Source: Paenibacillus sp. 32O-W (GTDB taxonomy: Bacteria > Bacillota > Bacilli > Paenibacillales > NBRC-103111). Taken from it: a stretch of 64,000 bases of DNA. Positions 43,601-51,538 of the stretch are shown in pieces. The notes under the pieces are model-generated. The model ran no database searches and had not been told where the DNA came from. It saw nothing but the letters and a program-made list of their open reading frames with translations. Within the stretch, counting starts at the first letter, position 1. Each line of letters opens with the position of its first letter. Both the position numbers and the translations under genes were made by a program. The stretch is from the NCBI RefSeq assembly GCF_007679495.1, contig NZ_VEGP01000002.1, positions 1 to 64,000 on the forward strand, written 5' to 3'.

Positions 43601-45232
43601 ATGCAAAGAAAGAAATGGATCACCATCATGCTGTCCTCCGTTATGACCGCGGGTCTTCTGCAGGGGTGCGGCGGACAAGAAGCAGCAGGAGGCACAACGA
43701 CCGGCGGGGAGTCTGAAGCCAAGACAACGGACAACTTCAATCCGACAGGCATGCCGATCGTCAAAGAGCCGATTGAGCTTACTTTCTTTACGGGCAAGGC
43801 GGCGACCAACACGAATAACTTCGAAGAAACGTTGGTATGGAAAGAATATGCCAAGATGTCGAACATCAAAGTCAACTTTCAATTGGTTCCCTTCGAAAGC
43901 TTGACGGAGAAGCGGAATCTCGCCTTGGCCAACGGGGATTATCCGGATGGATTCTATACGGCCCGGATGCCTGCATCCGATCTGGCGAAATACGGTGAGC
44001 AGGGCGTTTTTCTCAAATTGAATGATTTGATCGATCAGCACGCGCCTAACTTGAAAGCATTGTTGGACAAGTATCCCGATTTGAGAAAAGCGTTGACAAT
44101 GCCCGACGGAAATATATACTCGTTTCCTTCTTTCTACAGCCCCGAGTTCCTGCCCATGCTTATCGGCACCCCTCTCTGGATCAAGCAGGACTGGCTGGAC
44201 AAGCTGAACCTTTCGGAGCCGAAGACGACGGAGGAGTTCTACCAATACTTAAAAGCGGTAAAAGAAACCGACTTGAACGGAAACGGCCAAATGGATGAAA
44301 TCCCCTATAGCGGAACGGGAATCGAGCCTCTGATCGATCAGTTGAAAGGAGCTTGGGGAGTGGGCACAAGAGGCCTGGGGCATAAGTTCGTCGATGTGGA
44401 TCCGGAGACGAACAAGCTGCGCTTCTTCCGTCTGGACCCGAAGTACAAGGAAGTGCTTGAATATGTCCATAAATTGTATGCGGAAGGTCTGATCGACAAA
44501 GACATATTTACGCAAAAATCGAGCGAGCTGTACGCCAAGGGCGGCAAGGATATTCTCGGAGCGACGATCAATCCGAATCCGAAAACGCAGTTTAACGGGG
44601 AAAATTACTTCGGGCTGGGCGCTTTGGAAGGTCCGCACGGAGATAAGCTGTATACCCATATCAAAGTTCCTATGGTTTGGCCGGGAGCCTTCGTCATAAC
44701 GAACAATAACAAGCATCCGGAAGCGACGGTTCGCTGGATCGATTATTTCTTCGGAGATGAGGGCGCCACATTCTACTTCATGGGGAAAGAAGGCGTCTCC
44801 TATACGCAAACGCCGGACGGCAAGCTGGAGTTCGTCGATGAAATCAAGAACAACCCGGAAGGATTGACTCTGGATCAAGCTCTGACGAAATATGTAACCT
44901 GGATGGGCGGCAGCTACCCGGGATACGTTCAGGAGAAATATTTCAAAGGCTCGGAAACGCTGCCGGAATCGATAGCCGTCGGCCAGAAAGCCGAACCCGA
45001 CCGGATTAAGGACCTCTGGTACAGCTTCAATTTCCTCCAGGATGAAACGGAGTTTATGCAATCCACCGGAAGCGATATTCATACGCTGATCAAGGAAATG
45101 GAGGCCAAGTTCATTACCGGAGCCGTTCCGTTCAGCGAATGGGACAGCTATGTCAAAAAAGTCGAGAATATGGGTGTGGACAAGTATTTGAAAGTGTACG
45201 AAGCCGCCTATGAGCGTTACAAAAACAGTTAA
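43601..45232 (+). CDS. Extracellular solute-binding lipoprotein, YtcQ/LipO-type
   Basis: A 543-residue family 1 binding protein anchored by lipid. The signal peptide MQRKKWITIMLSSVMTAGLL ends in lipobox LLQGC, followed by a Gly/Thr-rich linker. The body is the large CUT1 type (residues 60-540) with many aromatics, as expected for oligosaccharide binding. It follows the permeases by 57 bp. The sugar cannot be told from the sequence, and no glycoside hydrolase or sensor is nearby. Confidence 0.9.
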   Translation: MQRKKWITIMLSSVMTAGLLQGCGGQEAAGGTTTGGESEAKTTDNFNPTGMPIVKEPIELTFFTGKAATNTNNFEETLVWKEYAKMSNIKVNFQLVPFESLTEKRNLALANGDYPDGFYTARMPASDLAKYGEQGVFLKLNDLIDQHAPNLKALLDKYPDLRKALTMPDGNIYSFPSFYSPEFLPMLIGTPLWIKQDWLDKLNLSEPKTTEEFYQYLKAVKETDLNGNGQMDEIPYSGTGIEPLIDQLKGAWGVGTRGLGHKFVDVDPETNKLRFFRLDPKYKEVLEYVHKLYAEGLIDKDIFTQKSSELYAKGGKDILGATINPNPKTQFNGENYFGLGALEGPHGDKLYTHIKVPMVWPGAFVITNNNKHPEATVRWIDYFFGDEGATFYFMGKEGVSYTQTPDGKLEFVDEIKNNPEGLTLDQALTKYVTWMGGSYPGYVQEKYFKGSETLPESIAVGQKAEPDRIKDLWYSFNFLQDETEFMQSTGSDIHTLIKEMEAKFITGAVPFSEWDSYVKKVENMGVDKYLKVYEAAYERYKNS

Positions 45233-45307
45233 TGGACGATGAGGCGCGGATAAGGTGCTATCGGGCATTAAGCAGCCGGGCGCCGATAAGATAAAGCCTA
45301 TAATTGT

Positions 45308-45441
45308 AAAAAAAGCTCCTAACGTAGCCATCTCGAAGATGAATAACCCGGTATTAGAGGAAGCTTTTTATGCCAATAGAAATCTATATTTTCATCGTAT
45401 TAACGCTGTAAAGAATTTAAAGATTCCTATGTGGTAAAAAA
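45308..45441. repeat. Repeat family A, copy with altered long stem
   Basis: The front half matches the 24210 copy almost exactly, but the long hairpin is ATAGAAATCT (45376-45385) paired to AGATTCCTAT (45421-45430), so both arms have changed together. It ends in GTGGTAAAAAA and abuts a terminator. Confidence 0.85.
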
Positions 45442-45476
45442 GGTCGGGAAGAGAACTCTCTTACCCGGCCTTTCTT
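45438..45476. terminator. Terminator between binding protein and thioredoxin-like gene
   Basis: GGTCGGG (45442-45448) and CCCGGCC (45464-45470) with an inner AGAG/CTCT stem; T-rich on the right, A-run on the left. Confidence 0.75.
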
Positions 45477-45536
45477 ATCTTGTGGTGCTGCTAGCTGTTC
45501 CTATTGGCAATGTCCAAGATCGGACGCTGCACGAAA

Positions 45537-45914
45537 TCAAGACGGAAGCGCGTTGGCCACCTCTACGGAACGGTCCAGAAATTGCTCGATTTCTTCCCTT
45601 GTCTTGCGGAGTTTGCTTACAAAACGGGTCACTTCCCGTCCCTGACGGAAAACGATGAAGCTGGGAATACCAAGAATATTATATTTCTCGCATAGATCGG
45701 GCAACTCGTCCCGGTCAATCTCCACGAAGGTCAGCTTATCTGCATAAGCCTGTTCTACATCCGGCATGAACGGATCGATAAAATGACAGTCCTTGCACCA
45801 TGCGGCCTTAAATACGGCAACCGTCGGTTTATTCTGCCCAACCTGCTCTTGAAACTCCTGCTCGGAATGAATTCGGTTCAACGCCGTTCCCTCCTTAGTA
45901 TTGTCCTCGCTCAT
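45537..45914 (-). CDS. Thioredoxin-family protein with CKDC site
   Basis: A 125-residue thioredoxin-fold protein. The active site reads AAWCKDC rather than WCGPC, and the cis-proline is kept in GIPSFIVF. CKDC-type variants are often less reducing than thioredoxin, so it may serve a specialised reductase or sensor role; this is inference. ATG 45914 is a reasonable start, but the ribosome site is weak; the frame opens at 45938 (GTG). It has no partner gene. Confidence 0.8.
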   Translation of the reverse strand: MSEDNTKEGTALNRIHSEQEFQEQVGQNKPTVAVFKAAWCKDCHFIDPFMPDVEQAYADKLTFVEIDRDELPDLCEKYNILGIPSFIVFRQGREVTRFVSKLRKTREEIEQFLDRSVEVANALPS

Positions 45915-46191
45915 ATACGCCACTGAATCTATTCCCACCCTATGGCTTAAAGCATCAGCAGTGAGCTACGGACCATTTTCCTTGTTATAGCACTTCTCCG
46001 TTCCGTATGTCAAATGGTTCACAGCATGCTTATCACAGGACAACAATCGTTACGATCCGGGAAGCCTATGCGGCATCCCTTCTCCATAACCCTCCCATTT
46101 GCTTAGGTTAAGTGAAAGCTCGATGGTCTCTGCCTCTTTTACCGCACTTGCAATAGGAGTCTATTTATTAGGAAAATGGAAAATATTAATA

Positions 46192-46220
46192 TTTACATAT
46201 ATTTCAAAATGTGATATCAT
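46192..46220 (+). promoter_or_regulatory. Promoter of the SPFH operon
   Basis: TTTACA (46192-46197) and TATCAT (46215-46220) with a 17-bp spacer in an A+T-rich stretch, about 50 bp before the SPFH start. The remainder of 45915-46191 shows no gene. Confidence 0.65.
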
Positions 46221-46271
46221 TTAAGTATCAAAACGAAATGACAACAATATCTTTTGAAAGGATGAGACACC

Positions 46272-47117
46272 ATGGTTGAAAAGAAAGCTTGGAAATTTAA
46301 CGCCTATCTGGGATTGGTGATTCTGGTCGCTATGTTTATCGCCAGCATCTTTTTGCTGATCCAGGAGTTTATTGTATCCGGTCTCCTTCTGTTAGCCATA
46401 GATATAATCTTTCTGATGTCTTCATTTACGGTCGTTCAGCCTAATCAGGCCAAGATCATCACCTTCTTCGGGACTTATATGGGCACCATCCGCGAGGCCG
46501 GAGTGTGGATTACCGTTCCTTTCTCCAACCGCAGAAGAATCTCCCTTCGCGTCCGCAATTTCAACAGTGCCAAGCTGAAGGTGAATGATGTGGAAGGCAA
46601 TCCGATCGAAATCGCCGCGGTCATCGTCTTCAAAGTGGTCGATACGGCGAAAGCGATGTTCGATGTGGACCATTATGAGCAATTCGTGGAAATCCAGAGC
46701 GAAACGGCTCTTCGGCACGTAGCCAGCAAATACCCATATGATAACTTCATTAGCGACGGTTATTCCCTGAGAGGCAATGCCGAAGAGGTGGCCGGCGAGC
46801 TCGGGGCGGAGCTTCAAGAGCGCTTGTCCGTAGCGGGAGTAGAGGTGCTGGAAGCAAGATTGACCCACCTCGCCTACTCTACCGAAATTGCCAGCGCCAT
46901 GCTGCAGAGACAGCAAGCGTCGGCCATCATTTCGGCCAGACAGCAGATTGTCGAAGGGGCCGTCGGCATGGTTCAGATGGCCATAGCCCGGCTGGAGGCC
47001 GACGGTGCCGTTACACTGGATGAGGAAAGAAAGGCGGCAATGATCAACAACCTGATGGTGGCCATCGTGTCGGATCGATCCGCAAGTCCGGTCATCAACA
47101 CAGGAAGCCTTTATTGA
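46272..47117 (+). CDS. SPFH-domain membrane protein
   Basis: A 281-residue band-7/SPFH protein. Two N-terminal hydrophobic helices (residues 12-55) anchor it. The SPFH domain follows ([23 protein letters not shown] to LRHVASKY) and then an Ala/Glu-rich coiled-coil helix ([22 protein letters not shown]). Such proteins scaffold membrane microdomains or regulate membrane proteases. AAAGGATG precedes ATG 46272. It is followed after 11 bp by a ribbon-helix-helix protein gene, a pairing seen in other Paenibacillaceae as I recall. Confidence 0.85.
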   Translation: MVEKKAWKFNAYLGLVILVAMFIASIFLLIQEFIVSGLLLLAIDIIFLMSSFTVVQPNQAKIITFFGTYMGTIREAGVWITVPFSNRRRISLRVRNFNSAKLKVNDVEGNPIEIAAVIVFKVVDTAKAMFDVDHYEQFVEIQSETALRHVASKYPYDNFISDGYSLRGNAEEVAGELGAELQERLSVAGVEVLEARLTHLAYSTEIASAMLQRQQASAIISARQQIVEGAVGMVQMAIARLEADGAVTLDEERKAAMINNLMVAIVSDRSASPVINTGSLY

Positions 47118-47128
47118 CAGGCCCTTAA

Positions 47129-47323
47129 ATGGCACCCAAGAAAAACTTCCCGCTCAGGATCGATCCCAAGCTGTACGAAGTACTGGAACGTTGGGCCGCC
47201 GACGAGTTTCGCAGTGTTAATGGACACATCGAATTCCTGCTTCGTGATGCGGCAATGAGGGCCGGTCGTCTCAAGGAACATCGAATTCTTCCGCAGCCGC
47301 CGGAACCGGAAGCGGAGGAATAA
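47129..47323 (+). CDS. Arc/ribbon-helix-helix small protein
   Basis: A 64-residue protein with an N-terminal beta strand and two helices typical of Arc-type DNA-binding proteins: [20 protein letters not shown] and [17 protein letters not shown]. The tail is Pro/Glu-rich. No clear ribosome site precedes ATG 47129, so translation probably depends on coupling to the SPFH gene 11 bp upstream. It may bind DNA, possibly its own promoter, or simply bind the SPFH protein; neither is shown. Confidence 0.75.
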   Translation: MAPKKNFPLRIDPKLYEVLERWAADEFRSVNGHIEFLLRDAAMRAGRLKEHRILPQPPEPEAEE

Positions 47324-47360
47324 AGCCCGAGAACGGGCATTGAGGGGCAGCTATACCTTG

Positions 47361-47430
47361 ACAAGAATCAGAGATAAACAGCTATCGCCGTCCTTTGGAC
47401 AGCGCGTTAAAAAAGATTCTTAACGGATCC
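47361..47430. repeat. Chimera of partial repeat B and the start of repeat A
   Basis: A B fragment (GATAAACAGCTATCGCCGTCC...CGCGTT) ends at about 47408 and changes directly into an A-like start (AAAAAAGATTCTTAACGGATCC). Confidence 0.6.
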
Positions 47431-47449
47431 CTGTAAATACCCCACAATA

Positions 47450-47546
47450 CAAGGATAAACGGCTATCGCCGTCCTTAGGACGGGCGCGTTTACCGATGAA
47501 ATATAAGAACAGGTATAGATGAAAACTTATACTTTCTTATATTTTT
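47450..47546. repeat. Repeat family B, full uninterrupted copy
   Basis: About 97 bp: GGATAAACGGCTATCGCC, the CCGTCC TTA GGACGG stem, GCGCGTTTACC, then AAATATAAG and CTTATATTT arms with an inner GTATA...TTATAC pairing. It is the reference copy for the split element at 24041-24374. Confidence 0.85.
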
Positions 47547-47549
47547 AAA

Positions 47550-47578
47550 AAGCGCGGCCCTTGATGGCCGCGCCCTTC
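47550..47578 (-). terminator. Terminator of the lipoprotein gene
   Basis: GCGCGGCC and GGCCGCGC form a perfect 8-bp stem with A-rich sequence on the left (U-rich on the minus strand), 12 bp after the stop. Confidence 0.75.
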
Positions 47579-47589
47579 ATTTACCCTGC

Positions 47590-49119
47590 TTAGTCTCTAG
47601 TAATAATAACCGCCCAATCTTCCGTATCCCAATTGACTTCGGCACCGAAGGTTTCAGCGATAAAGCGAAGAGGGACGTAAGTCGTGTCTCCTTGCAGCGT
47701 GGCTACCCCTTCCATCTCCACGGGAACGCCGTCTACGGTAGCGGTGCTGCTTTCAATGGTCATCACAATCGTTTTGCCGGTCCAGATGTCGACAACGGTC
47801 ACCTGCCGCTTCTCGTTATCCCACGTTACATCGGCATCAAGCTCTTCGGTTACAAAACGTACCGGAGCCATAGCTTTCTCCGTCACGGGATCGATATACG
47901 GAAGCTCATACAATTCGCCGTCTACTTCTTCCCAGATCGGCAAGTAAATATATTTGCTTTTCAGCCCCAAATCATCCACCATAAGCTTGTAAAGCGCAGA
48001 ATTGGCGTCGAGGTTCTTCAGGAACTTACCCATAGTCACGCTCTCGACATTCAAACCATCCTGAGTGTTAATAATATCCGCTTTTACCGCATGGTTAATA
48101 TTCCACATCTCGGACGTCGATTTGATTTTGATCGTATTCAAATCGTCATTCGACGGCTCCGGATTGTTCAGGACAAGCTCCATATCCATTTTGCGAATTT
48201 GAGAAGAGCTGTCCACATACATATCTACTTTCATGTAGTTGTTCTCGTTTAAGAACTCGTCAGCCTCTCCGGAATTTTTCATCGCCTCAATTTCTAGAGA
48301 CAGCTCCGTCAATCCTTCTTTTGCCGCATTGTAGATTTCATCCACGGTAGCGGGACTAACATCGACACCATTGTCCAGACCCTCAATCTCCCCTTGCAAT
48401 TCTTTCTGAACCGGATCGATTACGAGAGTAAAGATTTGTTGGATGACTTCCTTCAAGGCCTGATCGTTAGCGTTGATGTTATCAATGAAAGCTTTAAGCA
48501 GATCCAGAACTTCGCTTCCCTTGATTTCCACCTGAACCTTGGTCAGATTCGTAAAGATGCCGTCAATCTGCTCGCTGGTGTTGGAAACTTTAATATTGTC
48601 CGGATTCGGCAAATTATTGATAATGAAAGGACCTACTGCCTTCAATAGCTGCTCTTGATTATTCTCCAGCGTTTCGGACAGCCCCGCCCAGTTGATGGTC
48701 ATCATCATCGGGTCTATCGAAGTATAGTCATCCAGCTTAAGATAAACCGGCTTGGCGGCTCCTTCAAATTGAACGGCTATCTCTTCTTTCGTCATGGATA
48801 CGGAGAAAGGAAATTTTCCTTTACCGGTCACTAATGCCGCGTCCATAGACAGGGTGTTCCGGTCCTGCATTTTAATATTGTTCATTTCCAGCTGAAGATT
48901 GTTCAGGAAGGACAGATCTTCTCCGTCAGCCGCCCAGTCAAAATCGGATCCTCCGATCAATTCTATCGAGAAATTGGAAGTTCCTTCGTAGGAGGCAACC
49001 TCCAGGTTGTTCTGCAGCGCTTTATTCAAATCTACGCCGCCAATGGATTGACAGCCTGTCAGCACCAGCATCATCAGGCCGACGAAAGCACTCATCCATG
49101 TTATGTACCTCTTCTTCAA
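47590..49119 (-). CDS. Lipoprotein with C-terminal copper-amine-oxidase-N stalk domain
   Basis: A 509-residue surface protein. Signal peptide ends with lipobox LTGC at residue 23. The long middle region (residues 30-370) looks like the repeated beta-rich domains common in Bacillales lipoproteins and is not recognised. The C-terminal 110 residues hold a Cu_amine_oxidN1-type domain (MAPVRFVTEELDADVTWD and YVPLRFIAETFGAEVNWD), two copies of the PxRFxxExxGxxVxWD motif, used by Paenibacillus as a wall or peptidoglycan-associated module. Monocistronic. Confidence 0.82.
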   Translation of the reverse strand: MKKRYITWMSAFVGLMMLVLTGCQSIGGVDLNKALQNNLEVASYEGTSNFSIELIGGSDFDWAADGEDLSFLNNLQLEMNNIKMQDRNTLSMDAALVTGKGKFPFSVSMTKEEIAVQFEGAAKPVYLKLDDYTSIDPMMMTINWAGLSETLENNQEQLLKAVGPFIINNLPNPDNIKVSNTSEQIDGIFTNLTKVQVEIKGSEVLDLLKAFIDNINANDQALKEVIQQIFTLVIDPVQKELQGEIEGLDNGVDVSPATVDEIYNAAKEGLTELSLEIEAMKNSGEADEFLNENNYMKVDMYVDSSSQIRKMDMELVLNNPEPSNDDLNTIKIKSTSEMWNINHAVKADIINTQDGLNVESVTMGKFLKNLDANSALYKLMVDDLGLKSKYIYLPIWEEVDGELYELPYIDPVTEKAMAPVRFVTEELDADVTWDNEKRQVTVVDIWTGKTIVMTIESSTATVDGVPVEMEGVATLQGDTTYVPLRFIAETFGAEVNWDTEDWAVIITRD

Positions 49120-49654
49120 ACCTATCCTCTCCCTCTTAGTCGATATAAATGAAGACTATTAGCTCGGTGAAAATCCCCCTCCCGGTGGACTGGATAATAG
49201 AACACTCTGCTAATCCAGCAGCGATTCTATCAAACAGGCCGCTCCTTGGCGCAGAACCGGATTCAGTCAACGACAGCAGCTCTGCCTAGAATAAAGGACC
49301 TATTGCCATCCCAAACCGGAGTCTCCATGGATTTCCACCTTACATAATAATCATATCATGCTAATTACTACGTTTAAAGAATAATAAAGATTCGGATTAG
49401 GGAAAATAAATTACGGAGGCGTATGGTGCCCGATTTTTTTTGTTTTACTTTGACCATACGCAGGTCTCGTTCCGCTTGATTAGGGTCAAAGGGAATGCGA
49501 ACATACGAAGAAACGCAAGGATATACGGTTTATATCCCTTCAACCGTTCTCCAAGGTTAGCGGCCTTCGTCTTCTTCGCACTTCCTTTTTTAAGTTTAGG
49601 GAGGCCCCATTTTGTTTGGCCCTCTAGAAAAATTTCATCGTAGCGTTACAAACC

Positions 49655-49688
49655 ACAAAAGATGTGAGAAAGTACATCTTTTTTCACG
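49655..49688. terminator. Hairpin in a long gene-free stretch
   Basis: AAAGATGT and ACATCTTT with a following TTTTTT. No gene ends nearby. In the 994-bp stretch 49120-50113 I see no credible gene; another hairpin (AGGGAGGCC / TGGCCCTCT, near 49599-49625) and the repeats described separately lie here. Confidence 0.5.
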
Positions 49689-49913
49689 GAAAACGCCTAT
49701 TGAACTAAACTGCTAGTCGCGGTAGTGGTTAATTTTGCTTCTTCGAGTTTTTATTAGCAATAATATCCAGTAGGAGACGAAGGGAGCGATGACGGTGACG
49801 GCACTTGGGGAACAGATGCAATAGAATATTATTTTTTTGGGAAGACCTATGTAGTTACATTTGTGCTCGCATTTGTGTTCGCAAATAATTTCAAATATAT
49901 GGAACATACTATG

Positions 49914-50086
49914 AAAAAAGCACCTAACGAAGCCTCTTCGTTTTAAAGGTAGACCCCCATGCCTCTGACCGCGGCACCATCAGATGATGAAAATAGATGG
50001 ATTTTCAAGGTAGCTTTTTATGCCAGTTGGAAAGTTATTCCATTTTAACGCTTTAATGAACTTAAACTTTCTAATGTGGTAAAAAA
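49914..50086. repeat. Repeat family A copy carrying a C-type insert
   Basis: The start (GCACCTAACGAAGCCTCTTCG) and the second half (GGTAGCTTTTTATGCCAGTTGG to CTAATGTGGTAAAAAA) belong to family A. The centre, about 49953-50013, holds foreign sequence whose last 41 bp (49973-50013, GGCACCATCAGATGATG...) matches 59869-59909. AAGGTAG appears on both sides of the insert. Confidence 0.7.
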
Positions 50087-50113
50087 CTATCATTCGCATT
50101 AAGGGGCAATGAA

Positions 50114-51538
50114 ATGGCGGCGGAATCGAAAGGGGCGAATAAGGGAGACAGCATGTGGGCTAAAGGACTTCTGCTCGGTAAAGGAATAGCTCGCTTGATC
50201 GCGGATTCGGTCAACCGGCTGTGGCATGCTTCCGTCCGGTCCGGTGAAGCGGAAATCCCCCTGAACCTCTCCCCGGAGAGGAAACGGCAGCTAGTCTCCC
50301 GCCTGGAGGAACAGCTGAGGAAGCCCCCTGCCCATCATTCAAATAAGGCATTAAGCAGCCGGGAAAAGGAGCTGGTTCGCGAGTTACAAGAGCATACCGC
50401 CCTCCTTAACCGGAATAACCTCACGCGCACTGCCGCTTACCTTGAGTTTTACGGCAAGCACCCGGATATTCATTGGGCGCTGCTAGCTCATATGGTTTCC
50501 CGCAATGGCGGGTGGAACATGACCGATTTACGCGGGGAACTGCTTCCCCGTCTGCTGGATGAGGGGGAAATTGAATCCGTCTTCGACATGCTCGAAACGG
50601 CTAACGCCCTCATTTTTCAGGATGCCTTTCCTCAATTGCTTCTTTACGAACGCAGCCGCACATGGAACCGCCCCCTCTTTCATCTGCTGCCCTGGCTCCA
50701 CGTTTCCCGCTTCATGCAGCCGATGTGGGAGCTGTTCTGGGATGAAGGCAGCTCGGCTCTGATCACGATTGCTCTAATCATCAATGAGCAGAACTATATT
50801 CAAGCCAGGGTTGCCGAGCATCCCCGCTTTCAAGACCATGCGCTGCATTCGCTCATGCGCCTGACCCAGGCCGCCACGCAGACCAACCAGATCATCTTCC
50901 CTTGCAAATCCGCTCCGGCGGAGTCTTCGGCAGTTGGCCGGGCAGCGGGAAGCAAGGCTACCGCGTCCGCGGGGCGGCCGGCAGCCGCTTATCCGGGCGC
51001 CGAAGCCGCTCCCTCCCCATCGCAAGCTGCCGATGCGATGGGCATGCCGATCCGTGCAGGGAATCCGGGGAAGCCTTGGCCGCTGTACGGCCGCGTTCTG
51101 GAGAACTTCCCCGATCTGGACGAACGGATCGAAATCGGCAAGCAGCTGTACGCGCTGCTGTTCGGCCTGCCGTCTGCCCGCGACGGCTTCCACCGCTTCG
51201 CCCGGGAAGTGCCGCACAGCGGCTCCCGGGCCGATTATTGGCCGCATCTGTTCCAGGATGCGGCCACGCGAACAGCCTTTCCGTCATCATATACGGAAAG
51301 GCTGAACGGCTGCGCGCTGCGCGAAGGCGCAAGCCGGCTGTGCAGCCCCCGGCTGCCTGCGGCGTGGCCGGATCGGCCGCTGGCGGCCCCGGAGCGGTAC
51401 GACTGGTTCCGCGACCTGTCGCCGGTCGCTCACCTGTCGGCCGCCAGAGCCGGGGCCCCGGCCGAGCTGACGCGCCTGCACTGCGCGGGGCTGCGCAAGC
51501 CGGAGCTCGCGATCCTCGCGCGCGAGCTCATCGATTGA
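50114..51538 (+). CDS. DUF2515 (YppC-like) protein
   Basis: A 474-residue protein of the DUF2515/YppC group, identified by NRNNLTRTAAYLEFYGKHPDIHW and MVSRNGGWNMTDLRG. Function is unknown. Residues of about 275-325 form an Ala/Ser/Pro-rich linker and the last third is very G+C-rich. The stop overlaps the convergent flippase gene by 11 bp. ATG 50114 follows AAGGGGCAATGAA. Confidence 0.75.
   Translation: MAAESKGANKGDSMWAKGLLLGKGIARLIADSVNRLWHASVRSGEAEIPLNLSPERKRQLVSRLEEQLRKPPAHHSNKALSSREKELVRELQEHTALLNRNNLTRTAAYLEFYGKHPDIHWALLAHMVSRNGGWNMTDLRGELLPRLLDEGEIESVFDMLETANALIFQDAFPQLLLYERSRTWNRPLFHLLPWLHVSRFMQPMWELFWDEGSSALITIALIINEQNYIQARVAEHPRFQDHALHSLMRLTQAATQTNQIIFPCKSAPAESSAVGRAAGSKATASAGRPAAAYPGAEAAPSPSQAADAMGMPIRAGNPGKPWPLYGRVLENFPDLDERIEIGKQLYALLFGLPSARDGFHRFAREVPHSGSRADYWPHLFQDAATRTAFPSSYTERLNGCALREGASRLCSPRLPAAWPDRPLAAPERYDWFRDLSPVAHLSAARAGAPAELTRLHCAGLRKPELAILARELID

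Noticed and set aside
43574-45331. Long minus-strand frames opposite the solute-binding protein
   Set aside because: Antisense shadows of a strongly supported lipoprotein gene; composition reflects codon bias of the sense strand.
49440-49643. 67-residue plus-strand frame in the long gap
   Set aside because: No ribosome site; it runs through a hairpin and ends in low-complexity sequence.
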